Source: an uncultured Erysipelotrichaceae bacterium
Lineage (GTDB): Bacteria; Bacillota_I; Bacilli_A; RF39; UBA660
Direction of reading: 5' to 3'
Assembly: GCA_902795845.1 (NCBI GenBank)
Contig: CADBMU010000082.1
Coordinates: 1 to 30,355, forward strand
DNA length: 30,355 nt
Shown here in pieces: positions 22,519-29,790 of the stretch. A program made the position numbers and the translations under genes. The notes beneath the pieces are model-generated. The model was not told the origin of the DNA. It saw nothing but the letters and a program-made list of their open reading frames with translations, and did not search any database. The stretch's first letter is position 1. Each line of letters starts with the position of its first letter.

Positions 22519-23202
22519 ATGGAAATAGTTTTACAAAATTATAATAAAAATATTAATGGTGTAGATATTTTAAAAAATATAAATTTTAATTTTAATTGCA
22601 ATATTTCTTTAATTGGAACTTCTAATAGTGGAAAAACATCATTATTAAAATTTTTAGAAAATGATTATAATGTTCCTAGAATATATAAAAATTTTATGTT
22701 TTTTCATTCAACAGTTGAAGACGAAATAAAATATATCTTATTAAATACAAAACAAAAAAAGATGGTAAATGATTTACTTAAAGATATTAATTTAAGTATA
22801 AATCCTAATATGTTAAAAAATAATGATAAAATTAAATTGTGTATTTTAAAAGGTATTTTAAACAATAATAATTATGTTTCATTTGATAATATTTTAACTT
22901 ATCTTCCATTAAAAGATAAAGAATATATATTAAAATATTTAAAACAAGAACATATAAACTATATAATTGTAAGTAATGATTTAAATGATTTGTTTAATAC
23001 TGATATTACATATATTTTAAATGAAGGTTCAATAATCGCTAGTGGTGCTTCACAAAAAATACTTTTAGAAGAAAAGCTTTTAAAAAGACTTGGTTTTACT
23101 TTACCATTCATGATTGATTTATCACTAAAATTAAAAGATTATAACTTAATAAAAGATATTTATTTAGATAAAGAATTGTTGGTGAATAAACTATGGAAAT
23201 AA
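22519..23202 (+). CDS. degenerate EcfA1-like ABC ATPase
   Basis: The 227-aa protein sits where ecfA1 stands in Firmicutes (ecfA1-ecfA2-ecfT-truA) and keeps the EcfA frame: Walker A GTSNSGKT (33-40), a STVEDE segment (64-69), and the C-terminal SGASQKILLEEKLLKRLGFTLPFMIDLSLKL typical of EcfA. The catalytic parts are lost. No Q-loop Gln is visible before STVEDE. The LSGGQ signature reads MLKNNDK. The Walker B is VSFDN with Asn124 in place of the catalytic Glu, and the H-loop His is Asn153 (VSND). It may still bind ATP but should hydrolyse poorly if at all. GGAGG at 22509-22513 sets the start. Confidence 0.8.
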   Translation: MEIVLQNYNKNINGVDILKNINFNFNCNISLIGTSNSGKTSLLKFLENDYNVPRIYKNFMFFHSTVEDEIKYILLNTKQKKMVNDLLKDINLSINPNMLKNNDKIKLCILKGILNNNNYVSFDNILTYLPLKDKEYILKYLKQEHINYIIVSNDLNDLFNTDITYILNEGSIIASGASQKILLEEKLLKRLGFTLPFMIDLSLKLKDYNLIKDIYLDKELLVNKLWK

Positions 23203-23807
23203 AGAAAAATAAAATAACCGCAATATTAGGTATAGATACAGATTTAAATATTGATGAAGAAAAATTAGAATTAGATTTTTTGAAAAGTATAAAAATGATA
23301 GATTATTTAAAAAATAAATTTAATAATTTAAATGAAGAAAAGATTAATGAAGCTTTAAAAATATGTTTATTAACTGATATTGATAAACAAAAACCTCTTA
23401 ATGTATTATCTTCAAATGAAATAGAAAAGTTAGAATTAGCAATAAAATTATTAGAAAATAGAGAAATGATAATATTAAGCGATTTTGAAATAAATTTTTT
23501 AAATAGAGAATTTAATTACTTTAAGAATTTATTTAAAAAAATGGTTACTAAATATAACAAAACAGTAGTTTTTATAACTAATAATTTAACAAGAATTATG
23601 GATATAATTGATTTTATATTGGTTGTTGAAAATAAAACAGTGGTTTTAGAACTTAATGCTAAAAATATTTATTATGATAAAATTTATGATTATGTAGATA
23701 TGCCTGAAATAATTAATTTTGTTAAACTTGCGAGAAAGAATCATGCTAAATTAGAAGATTATACAGATATAAATGAACTTATTAAAGGTATTTTCAGGAG
23801 TGTATAA
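23193..23807 (+). CDS. degenerate EcfA2-like protein without Walker A
   Basis: The 204-aa protein holds the ecfA2 position, overlapping the upstream gene by 10 nt. It starts at the P-loop region, but that reads ILGIDTDLN rather than GxxGxGKS, so no Walker A exists. The signature is LSSNE (72-76), the Walker B region reads IILSDFE, and the H-loop His is Asn130 (FITNN). The C-terminus (MPEIINFVKLARKN...INELI) matches the EcfA2 tail. The protein is about 80 aa shorter than EcfA2. GGTGA at 23181-23185 is the Shine-Dalgarno. It is followed at once by truA; no ecfT is present. Similarity is clear in order of motifs but low in identity. Confidence 0.72.
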   Translation: MEIKKNKITAILGIDTDLNIDEEKLELDFLKSIKMIDYLKNKFNNLNEEKINEALKICLLTDIDKQKPLNVLSSNEIEKLELAIKLLENREMIILSDFEINFLNREFNYFKNLFKKMVTKYNKTVVFITNNLTRIMDIIDFILVVENKTVVLELNAKNIYYDKIYDYVDMPEIINFVKLARKNHAKLEDYTDINELIKGIFRSV

Positions 23808-24529
23808 TGAGATATTTAATTAGTATAAGTTATGATGGTTCAAAGTTTCAAGGCTTTCAAAGATTAAAGGAAAATGCAAGTGTTCAAAAAGTTATAGAGG
23901 ATGCCTTAACTAAAATAAATAAAGATAAAGTTGTTATAAAAGGGGCTGGAAGAACAGATAGAGGTGTTCATGCTTTAGATCAAAAAGCTCATTTTGATTT
24001 AGATATTAATATAACTCCTGAAGGGCTAAAAAAAGCCCTAAATAGTTTAGTAAAACCTTATATCTATATAAATGATTGTAAAATAGTTGATGAAAATTTT
24101 CATGCTAGGTTTTGTGTAAAAGAAAAAGTTTATGTTTATAAAATTAATTTAGGAGAATATAATCCAATTTTAAAAGACTATGTTAATCAAAATGTTAACA
24201 ATCTTGATATCAAAGCAATGAAGAAAGCTAGTAAAGTATTTTTGGGTGTTCATAATTTTAAAAACTTTGTTAGTGGTGAAAGAGATAATTACGATTGTAT
24301 AATTTATAAAATTAAATTTAAAGTAGTAGATAATATTTTAGAGATTGAATTTACTGGAAAAAGTTTTTATAGATATATGGTTAGAAATTTAGTAGGGGCA
24401 TTAATAGAAGTTGGAAAGCATAAAATTAATAGTGAATATTTAGAAAATATGTTAGAAAATTATGATACGGTTATCAACTTACCAACCTCTGATGCTTGTG
24501 GATTATATTTAAAACAGATAAAATATTAG
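23807..24529 (+). CDS. truA: tRNA pseudouridine(38-40) synthase TruA
   Basis: TruA isomerises uridines 38-40 in the anticodon arm. The 240-aa protein has the opening SYDGSKFQGFQ, the catalytic GAGRTDRGVHA with its Asp (about residue 53), NSLVKPYIYI and FYRYMVRNLVGALIEVGK. The ATG shares a base with the upstream stop codon (TAATG). In Firmicutes truA follows ecfT; here it follows the ecfA2-like gene directly. Standard length. Confidence 0.97.
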   Translation: MRYLISISYDGSKFQGFQRLKENASVQKVIEDALTKINKDKVVIKGAGRTDRGVHALDQKAHFDLDINITPEGLKKALNSLVKPYIYINDCKIVDENFHARFCVKEKVYVYKINLGEYNPILKDYVNQNVNNLDIKAMKKASKVFLGVHNFKNFVSGERDNYDCIIYKIKFKVVDNILEIEFTGKSFYRYMVRNLVGALIEVGKHKINSEYLENMLENYDTVINLPTSDACGLYLKQIKY

Positions 24530-24547
24530 TGTTTCATTAGATTTTGT

Positions 24548-24576
24548 TTGACTTTTAAGTAATTATCTAATATAAT
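24548..24576 (+). promoter_or_regulatory. sigma-A promoter of rplM-rpsI
   Basis: TTGACT at 24548-24553 and TATAAT at 24571-24576 with a 17-bp spacer; a start near 24583 is expected. Confidence 0.88.
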
Positions 24577-24582
24577 TTTAAA

Positions 24583-24655
24583 TGGTACATTTTATTTTCG
24601 AAGTCTTTTAGACCCTGGGAAAGTTGAAAAAGAAATCGATTATGGAAGGAAAAAA
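24583..24655 (+). promoter_or_regulatory. candidate L13 (rplM) leader RNA
   Basis: The roughly 75-nt untranslated leader contains a small hairpin GTCTTTTAGAC (24603-24613) and the motif CCCTGGGAAAG, unusually GC-rich for this genome. Position and look fit the ribosomal protein L13 leader family of Firmicutes, where L13 feeds back on its own mRNA. I could not confirm the fold by covariance. Confidence 0.5.
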
Positions 24656-24658
24656 AAT

Positions 24659-25090
24659 ATGAGTACATTTATGCAAAAAAAAGAAAATATTGAACGTAAG
24701 TGGTATGTTATTGATGCAGCTGGTCTTAATTTAGGTCGTGTTGCAACAAAAGCTGCACACATTTTGAGAGGAAAACACAAACCTACATATACTCCTCATG
24801 TTGATTGTGGAGATTATGTAATCGTTATTAATGCAGATAAAGTTAATTTAACTGGTAATAAGTTAAATGACAAAATGTATTATAACCATAGTGGATTTCC
24901 AGGAGGCTTAAGAGAAAGAAATGCTAAAACTATGATTGAAAGCTATCCAGAAGAAATGATGGAAAGAGCTATTAAAGGAATGCTTCCTCATAATAGACTT
25001 GGTAGACAAATGGGTAAAAAACTATTTGTTTATAGAGGCGCAGATCATAAACATGCAGCTCAAAAGCCAATAGAAATGAAAGTTGATTAG
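24659..25090 (+). CDS. rplM: 50S ribosomal protein L13
   Basis: L13 is an early-assembly protein of the large subunit. The 143-aa protein has KWYVIDAAGLNLGRVATKAAHILRG..., HVDCGDYVIVINADKV, YNHSGFPGGLRERN, AIKGMLPHNRLGRQM and the C-terminal KLFVYRGADHKHAAQKP, all conserved. GGAAGGA at 24644-24650 is the Shine-Dalgarno. Cotranscribed with rpsI. Confidence 0.98.
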   Translation: MSTFMQKKENIERKWYVIDAAGLNLGRVATKAAHILRGKHKPTYTPHVDCGDYVIVINADKVNLTGNKLNDKMYYNHSGFPGGLRERNAKTMIESYPEEMMERAIKGMLPHNRLGRQMGKKLFVYRGADHKHAAQKPIEMKVD

Positions 25091-25100
25091 GAGGGTATTC

Positions 25101-25520
25101 ATGAGTAAGAAACAAGTTTGGACAGCAACAGGACGTAGAAAACGTTCTCAAGCTCAAGTTAGATTAACTACAGGAACTGGTAAAATTACAGTTAATGGTG
25201 TTGATGTTAACGAATATATGCCATATGCTACATTAGTTATGGATTTAAAACAACCATTAGTTTTAACTGGTAATGACAAAAATTTAGATATTGATGTTAC
25301 AGTTAAAGGTGGAGGTTTCTCAGGTCAAACTGGAGCTATTAGATTAGGAATCACAAGAGCTTTAATAGCTTATGATGCTAATACTGATCAATCTAGTGAA
25401 GATTCTTATAGAAAAGTATTAAAAACAGCTGGTTTTGTTACAAGAGATCCTAGAGTTAAAGAACGTAAAAAACCAGGTCTTAAAAAAGCTCGTAGAGCAC
25501 CACAATTCTCAAAACGTTAG
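25101..25520 (+). CDS. rpsI: 30S ribosomal protein S9
   Basis: S9 binds the head of the small subunit, and its C-terminal tail reaches the P-site tRNA. The 139-aa protein shows TATGRRKRSQAQVRL, KGGGFSGQTGAIRLGITRAL, DPRVKERKKPGLKKARRAPQFSKR with the usual basic tail ending KR. The ATG at 25101 follows AGGAGGG; upstream in-frame starts lie inside rplM. A terminator follows. Confidence 0.98.
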   Translation: MSKKQVWTATGRRKRSQAQVRLTTGTGKITVNGVDVNEYMPYATLVMDLKQPLVLTGNDKNLDIDVTVKGGGFSGQTGAIRLGITRALIAYDANTDQSSEDSYRKVLKTAGFVTRDPRVKERKKPGLKKARRAPQFSKR

Positions 25521-25532
25521 AAATATTTTTTT

Positions 25533-25556
25533 CCTCGTATTATACGAGGTTTTTTC
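25533..25556 (+). terminator. intrinsic terminator of rplM-rpsI
   Basis: CCTCGTA at 25533-25539 pairs with TACGAGG at 25543-25549 over a 3-nt loop, followed by six T. Confidence 0.9.
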
Positions 25557-25584
25557 TTGCTTTTTTATAATTTTAAGATATAAT
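25557..25584 (+). promoter_or_regulatory. promoter of the 25624 membrane protein gene
   Basis: TTGCTT at 25557-25562 and TATAAT at 25579-25584 with a 16-bp spacer, starting right after the rpsI terminator. Confidence 0.7.
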
Positions 25585-25623
25585 ATAAACACGTAATAAA
25601 TATATTTAAAGTGGGTGACTGTT

Positions 25624-26172
25624 ATGGATATTATAAAAACTATATATAAATTATCTTTTTTTGTATTAGGGTGTGTAATGTTAGTTATAGCACTTTTAGT
25701 CATACCAGTAGGTTTTAACAGTTTTATATGGTTTTTTGGGTTCTCATTTTTGTTCTATTTACTTAGTTTTCAATATACTTTAGCAGTTATAAAATGGTTA
25801 TTTCAAAAGATTATTAATATATCTAAACCTAGAAAAGCTAGTGGTTGGAAAAATTTAACTATAGAAAATATTAGTTATGATAAATCTTTAGGTTTAATTA
25901 AATTAAATTCTAAAACTTTAAATTTTGATCAAATAGTGTCAGTTGATATAATAGCTAATTCAAAAAAAGTTAAAGCAAGTGAATTAAGTAAAATTAGTGA
26001 TGTAAAAAAATTAGAAATAAAAATAGGAACACAAGTTAAAAAAGTAATTTATCGTCATTTTAAATATATAACAGGTAAAATATCTGAAAAAAATAAAAAA
26101 ATAGTTATCAAATCTTGTTTAAAAGATTATAAAAAATTAAAAAAAGTCTTAAAAAATGTCAAATTTGACTAA
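25624..26172 (+). CDS. membrane protein of unknown function
   Basis: I do not recognise this 182-aa protein. Two hydrophobic segments (about residues 7-29 and 33-54) are followed by a basic, lysine-rich soluble part. That part contains alternating strand-like stretches (LIKLNSKTLNFDQIVSVDII, KKLEIKIGTQVKKVIYRHFKY), which could be a small beta domain facing the cytoplasm. GGTGACTGTT precedes the ATG at 25624, and a good promoter stands upstream. It is flanked by rpsI and rpmE and appears to be monocistronic. The coding bias matches its neighbours, so it is probably a real gene. Confidence 0.8.
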   Translation: MDIIKTIYKLSFFVLGCVMLVIALLVIPVGFNSFIWFFGFSFLFYLLSFQYTLAVIKWLFQKIINISKPRKASGWKNLTIENISYDKSLGLIKLNSKTLNFDQIVSVDIIANSKKVKASELSKISDVKKLEIKIGTQVKKVIYRHFKYITGKISEKNKKIVIKSCLKDYKKLKKVLKNVKFD

Positions 26173-26178
26173 TTTTAG

Positions 26179-26206
26179 TTGCTAAAATAATTTGATATGA
26201 TATAAT
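26179..26206 (+). promoter_or_regulatory. promoter of rpmE
   Basis: TTGCTA at 26179-26184, a 16-bp spacer and TGATATAAT (TG at 26198-26199, TATAAT at 26201-26206). Confidence 0.8.
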
Positions 26207-26212
26207 ACATAA

Positions 26213-26265
26213 GATGAAAGAAAAATACTATACTATGAATTTAGTATGGCGAAAGGAGAATATTA
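26213..26265 (+). promoter_or_regulatory. candidate L31 leader hairpin
   Basis: ATACTA at 26230-26235 pairs with TAGTAT at 26242-26247. A second ATACTA copy at 26225-26230 offers an alternative pairing, and GGCGAAAGGAG follows at the Shine-Dalgarno. An L31 autoregulatory leader is known in Firmicutes; assignment here is by position and shape only. Confidence 0.4.
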
Positions 26266-26484
26266 ATGAGAAAGAACATTCATCCAGAAATGAAAGAAGT
26301 TACAGTTAAATGTGCATGTGGTGCTACATTCAAAACTAAATCAACAAAAGATCATATAGATGTTGAAGTTTGTAGTGAATGTCATCCATTCTATACAGGA
26401 GCTCAAGGTAGAGTTAAAAAAACTGGTAACATTGAAAAATTCAACAAAAGATATGGAATTAATAAAGACGAAAAAGCTGCTTAA
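26266..26484 (+). CDS. rpmE: 50S ribosomal protein L31, zinc-binding type
   Basis: L31 bridges the two subunits at the central protuberance. The 72-aa protein has the zinc ligands of the C+ form: CACG near residues 16-19 and CSECHPFYTG near 37-46, and the end RVKKTGNIEKFNKRYG. The ATG follows GAAAGGAG. In B. subtilis rpmE is next to rho; here it is between two unrelated genes. The terminator overlaps its last codons. Confidence 0.96.
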   Translation: MRKNIHPEMKEVTVKCACGATFKTKSTKDHIDVEVCSECHPFYTGAQGRVKKTGNIEKFNKRYGINKDEKAA

Positions 26485-26504
26485 TAAAGTGGCTTTTATT
26501 TTTT
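26472..26504 (+). terminator. intrinsic terminator of rpmE
   Basis: AAAAGCTGCTT at 26472-26482 pairs with AAGTGGCTTTT at 26487-26497 (two G-U) over an AATA loop, followed by a T-rich run. It includes the rpmE stop codon in its loop region. Confidence 0.8.
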
Positions 26505-26511
26505 GAAAATG

Positions 26512-26520
26512 TGTTATAAT
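26512..26520 (+). promoter_or_regulatory. extended -10 promoter of the ATP-grasp gene
   Basis: TGTTATAAT at 26512-26520. A clear -35 is missing; TTGAAA at 26503-26508 is too close to serve. Confidence 0.5.
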
Positions 26521-26545
26521 AGTTTATATAAAGGAGCTTTTGATA

Positions 26546-27547
26546 ATGAAGAAAATTAAATATTTAATTAAAAGAATATGCAACATGAATTTTAATAATT
26601 TTTTTAATACATTAAATGATGTTCATAAAAAGACTGGTAAAAATAAAGTATATATTTTTTTCGATATGATAATTTGTGGCTTTAAGTATCAAGCCGGTTA
26701 TATTGATTACAATTTATTTGAAATGTATAACATGAATAGATATGAAAGATCAACAGTAATTACTAGAGGAATAAATAATGAAATAATAAAAAAATATAAT
26801 GATCCAGAATATATGAAAATATTTAATGATAAGATTAAATTTAATGAAAGATTTAATAAATATTTAAAAAGAGATTGGTTAGAACTTACTGGAAATAATA
26901 AAAAAGAGTTTGCTAAATTTTGTGAAAAACATCCTAAATTTGTTGCTAAACCAACAAAAGAATCTTGTGGAAAAGGTGTTGAAATAATAGATAGCACAGA
27001 TAAAAAGATCTATGATTTATACAATGAACTTTATAATAATAAACAAATATTAGTTGAAGAAATAGCAGTACAATGTAAAAAAATAAGCGATTTACATCCT
27101 GATTCTATTAATACATTAAGAGTTGTGACGTTAAAAGGTATGGTAGTAACGGCTCTTCTTAGAATAGGAAATAATCATAATAATGTTGATAATTTTAATC
27201 ATGAAGGATTATGTGTTCCGATTGATATAGAAGATGGTATTGTGAAATATCAAGCTATTGATAAAAAGGGTAATTTATATGACAAACACCCTATCACAAA
27301 AAAAGAGATAGTTGGATTTAAAGTACCAAAATGGAATGAAGTAAAAAAAATATGTGAACAAGCAGCACTTGAAATTCCTCAAGTTGGTTATATAGGATGG
27401 GATGTATGTGTAACAAAGGATGATATTTGTTTTATTGAAGCAAATGAATTCCCAGGCCATGATTTATATGGACTACCACCACATCGTACAAATAATATCG
27501 GTTTATTACCAAAATTTCAAGAAGCAATGAAAAAGGAGATTAAATAA
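26546..27547 (+). CDS. ATP-grasp protein, sugar-transfer-associated type
   Basis: The 333-aa protein resembles the 'sugar-transfer associated ATP-grasp' family, thought to ligate amino acids or peptides in surface polysaccharide pathways; no substrate is known. Visible motifs: FVAKPTKESCGKG with ATP-binding Lys at about residue 135 and a glycine loop, ILVEEIAVQ, HPDSINTLRVVTL, LLRIGNN...HEG and the metal-binding FIEANEFPG (Glu298, Asn300). The ATG at 26546 follows AAGGAG by 9 nt. The stop shares a base with rpiB. The neighbours do not point to a polysaccharide locus. Confidence 0.82.
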   Translation: MKKIKYLIKRICNMNFNNFFNTLNDVHKKTGKNKVYIFFDMIICGFKYQAGYIDYNLFEMYNMNRYERSTVITRGINNEIIKKYNDPEYMKIFNDKIKFNERFNKYLKRDWLELTGNNKKEFAKFCEKHPKFVAKPTKESCGKGVEIIDSTDKKIYDLYNELYNNKQILVEEIAVQCKKISDLHPDSINTLRVVTLKGMVVTALLRIGNNHNNVDNFNHEGLCVPIDIEDGIVKYQAIDKKGNLYDKHPITKKEIVGFKVPKWNEVKKICEQAALEIPQVGYIGWDVCVTKDDICFIEANEFPGHDLYGLPPHRTNNIGLLPKFQEAMKKEIK

Positions 27548-27996
27548 TGAGAATAATAATAGGTTGTGACCATAGAGGGGTAGAATTAAAAAATCAAATA
27601 ATAGCGAATTTAAAAAATGATGGCTTTGAAGTTGTTGAATCATCAGTTAAAAACAATGAAAATGATGACTATCCAGATTTTGCTTTTGATGTAGCTAATA
27701 AAGTTAAAAATGATGATTTAGGAATTCTTATTTGTGGAAATGGAATTGGAATTAGTATAGCAGCTAATAAAGTAAAAGGAATAAGATGTGCTAGAGTTGT
27801 AGATGTTGATGATGTGTTTAAAGCTAAGACACATAATGGTGCTAATATCATTGCCTTTGGTGCTACTAATGATATTGATAAAGCAATGGAAATGGTAAAT
27901 GTATTCATTGCAACAAAATATCCTACTGAAGAAAGACACTTAAAAAGAATAGAAAAAATAATAAAATACGAAAATGGAGAATATAATGAACTATAA
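27547..27996 (+). CDS. rpiB: ribose-5-phosphate isomerase B family protein
   Basis: RpiB interconverts ribose-5-phosphate and ribulose-5-phosphate. The 149-aa protein has IIIGCDHRGVELK, YPDFAFDVA, the active-site ICGNGIGISIAANKVKGIRCA with the catalytic Cys near residue 66 and AKTHNGANIIAFGA. The usual CGTG reads CGNG here. LacA/LacB galactose-6-phosphate isomerases share the fold, but the lone gene and residues fit RpiB best. Overlaps ywzB by 11 nt. Confidence 0.93.
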   Translation: MRIIIGCDHRGVELKNQIIANLKNDGFEVVESSVKNNENDDYPDFAFDVANKVKNDDLGILICGNGIGISIAANKVKGIRCARVVDVDDVFKAKTHNGANIIAFGATNDIDKAMEMVNVFIATKYPTEERHLKRIEKIIKYENGEYNEL

Positions 27997-28183
27997 AGTA
28001 TATTTATATGTTATATTTACTTTCTTATCAATATATTCATTTAGTGCCTTAGATTTTACTAAAATTTTAAGACCAAATAAGAATATTGAAGCAAGAATTA
28101 TTATTTTTATTTTAAGTTTTGCATTTAGTTATTTAGTTAGTAATTTTATTTATGATTTTATTGAATGTAGTAAATTATTTTAA
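27986..28183 (+). CDS. YwzB family (DUF1146) membrane protein
   Basis: A 65-aa protein of two membrane helices (about 4-20 and 36-58) with the family pattern of a central LDFTKILRPNK and a helix ending SYLVSNFIYDFI. No function is established. GGAGA at 27976-27980 sets the ATG at 27986; the earlier in-frame ATG lacks a Shine-Dalgarno. In B. subtilis ywzB lies near spoIID and spoIIQ, and the same linkage is seen here with ywmB and murA missing. Confidence 0.82.
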   Translation: MNYKVYLYVIFTFLSIYSFSALDFTKILRPNKNIEARIIIFILSFAFSYLVSNFIYDFIECSKLF

Positions 28184-28192
28184 GGAGAAAAA

Positions 28193-29107
28193 ATGAAAAA
28201 TAAACTATTATTGATGGTAGTAGTAGTTTTAACAATGGTTTTACTTATAGAGATAAAAACACCAAAAAAAGAAATTCAAAATAATAAAAATGACAATAAT
28301 CAAGAAGAAATTAAAGTTAAAAATATAGCAACTGGTGCAATAGAGACAAAAGATTTAGAAAATTATGTAATGGGAGTGGTAGCTGCAGAAATGCCTGCCT
28401 CTTTTTCTATTGAAGCATTAAAAGCTCAAGCAATAGCATCAAGATCTTATGCATACTATAAAATGAAGCAAAATAATGGTAATTACGACATTATTGCAGA
28501 TGTTTCAAATCAAGCTTATATAAATGATGATGAAATGCATGAAAAATGGCAAGAAGATTATGATATTTATTATAAAAAAGTAAAAGAAGCTGTTGATAGT
28601 ACAAAAAATGAAATAATGACTTATGATGGGCAAGTTATTGAAGCATTTTATTTTGCTATGAGTAATGGTTATACGGAAGATGTAGTTTCAGTTTTTGGTG
28701 AAAGTTTACCTTATTTAAAAAGTGTAGAATCAAAGTGGGATAACAATAGTTTAAATAATTATGAAGTAAATACACAGTTATCAAAAGAAGAATTTTTAAA
28801 AAAATTAAATTTAAACAGTAATACCATAGTTATCAACAATCAAATTTATGATGAAACAGGTAGAACAAAAGAAATCACCATAAATTCTACAACATTTAAG
28901 GGAACAGAGTTTAGAAAATTACTAAATTTAAGGTCAACTGATTTTAAAATCGAATTAGATAATAATATAGTTAATATAACAACAAAAGGATATGGTCATG
29001 GTGTTGGGATGAGCCAATATGGGGCTAATGGAATGGCAAAAGATGGTTTTGATTGTTATACAATTTTAAAATATTATTATAAAGATATTGAATTTCAAAA
29101 ATTATAG
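28193..29107 (+). CDS. spoIID: stage II sporulation protein D
   Basis: SpoIID is the peptidoglycan lytic transglycosylase of the engulfment complex DMP in the mother cell. The 304-aa protein has an N-terminal membrane anchor (5-20), the catalytic-glutamate segment VVAAEMPASF with Glu66, QAIASRSYAYYKM, FYFAMSNGYTEDV and the C-terminal KGYGHGVGMSQYGANGMA. TAAGGAGAA precedes the ATG. No own sigma-E promoter was found, so it may be read from upstream. SpoIIM and SpoIIP are not in the window. Confidence 0.96.
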   Translation: MKNKLLLMVVVVLTMVLLIEIKTPKKEIQNNKNDNNQEEIKVKNIATGAIETKDLENYVMGVVAAEMPASFSIEALKAQAIASRSYAYYKMKQNNGNYDIIADVSNQAYINDDEMHEKWQEDYDIYYKKVKEAVDSTKNEIMTYDGQVIEAFYFAMSNGYTEDVVSVFGESLPYLKSVESKWDNNSLNNYEVNTQLSKEEFLKKLNLNSNTIVINNQIYDETGRTKEITINSTTFKGTEFRKLLNLRSTDFKIELDNNIVNITTKGYGHGVGMSQYGANGMAKDGFDCYTILKYYYKDIEFQKL

Positions 29108-29135
29108 TATATATTTCCAATAATTGGTCAAACTT
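29107..29135 (+). promoter_or_regulatory. candidate sigma-F promoter of spoIIQ
   Basis: GTATA at 29107-29111 matches the sigma-F -35 GYATA, and GGTCAAACTT at 29126-29135 matches nine of ten positions of the -10 GGNNANAHTR. The spacer is 14 bp. B. subtilis spoIIQ is a classic sigma-F gene. Confidence 0.55.
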
Positions 29136-29155
29136 ATTAGTAGGAAGGTGAGACC

Positions 29156-29788
29156 ATGAAAAAGAGAAAATTAAAAGGATTTGTATTACCCACAGCTTAT
29201 GTTATTGGAGTTACATTTTTATTTTTAGGCATCATGTATGTTGGAAGTAAAGGAGTAGATAGTACTTTAGGAAATTATAAATTTGTAACAGGGCTTTTCA
29301 ATGAAAATTTGACTTCTGTTGTAAGTACTGAAGAACCAAAAGTTTCAAAACCATTTAATAGTGATAAAGTAGAAATAAGTAAATATTTCTATAATAAAGA
29401 TGCTGATGATGCTAATAAAGAAGCTTCTATAATTTACTATGAAAATACTTACATGCAAAACACTGGAGTTTTATATTCTTCTGATGAACAATTTGATGTT
29501 TTAGCAACATTACCTGGAACAGTAACTAATATTAAAGATGATAATATACTTGGAAAAGTTGTATATGTTGAATATAACACAAAATTAACAGTAGTTTATT
29601 ACTCTTTAGAAAGTACTGATCTAAAAATAGGCGACCAAATAGATCAAGATACAGTTATTGGTAAGAGTGGTTCAAATAAATTAGAAAGCCAAAAGAAATA
29701 TAATTTATTAATTGAAGTATATAAAGATGGTAACTTAATTAATCCTTTAGATTTTTATGAAATGAATGTAAACGAATTAAATAATTAA
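29156..29788 (+). CDS. spoIIQ: stage II sporulation protein Q, degenerate LytM domain
   Basis: SpoIIQ sits in the forespore membrane and binds SpoIIIAH across the septum to form the engulfment zipper and feeding channel. The 210-aa protein has a basic N-terminus, one membrane helix (about 10-30), a linker, and an M23-like domain with DEQFDVLATLPGTVTNI, LGKVVYVEY, DQIDQDTVIGKSG and NLLIEVYKDG. All metal-binding histidines of M23 are missing (the HxGxD and HxH sites read NTGVL and LIE), so it should be non-catalytic, more so than Bacillus SpoIIQ. AGGAAGGTG is the Shine-Dalgarno. Sits downstream of spoIID as in B. subtilis. Confidence 0.93.
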   Translation: MKKRKLKGFVLPTAYVIGVTFLFLGIMYVGSKGVDSTLGNYKFVTGLFNENLTSVVSTEEPKVSKPFNSDKVEISKYFYNKDADDANKEASIIYYENTYMQNTGVLYSSDEQFDVLATLPGTVTNIKDDNILGKVVYVEYNTKLTVVYYSLESTDLKIGDQIDQDTVIGKSGSNKLESQKKYNLLIEVYKDGNLINPLDFYEMNVNELNN

Positions 29789-29790
29789 TA

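Noticed and set aside
24606..24624. CCCTGGGAAAG in the rplM leader as a Noc site
   Set aside because: The centre has an odd base and the left arm lacks TTT, so symmetry fails; a ribosomal leader explains it better.
27960..27987. sigma-E promoter for ywzB-spoIID (AATATAAT)
   Set aside because: The -35 region matches the consensus poorly and the -10 runs into the start codon of ywzB.
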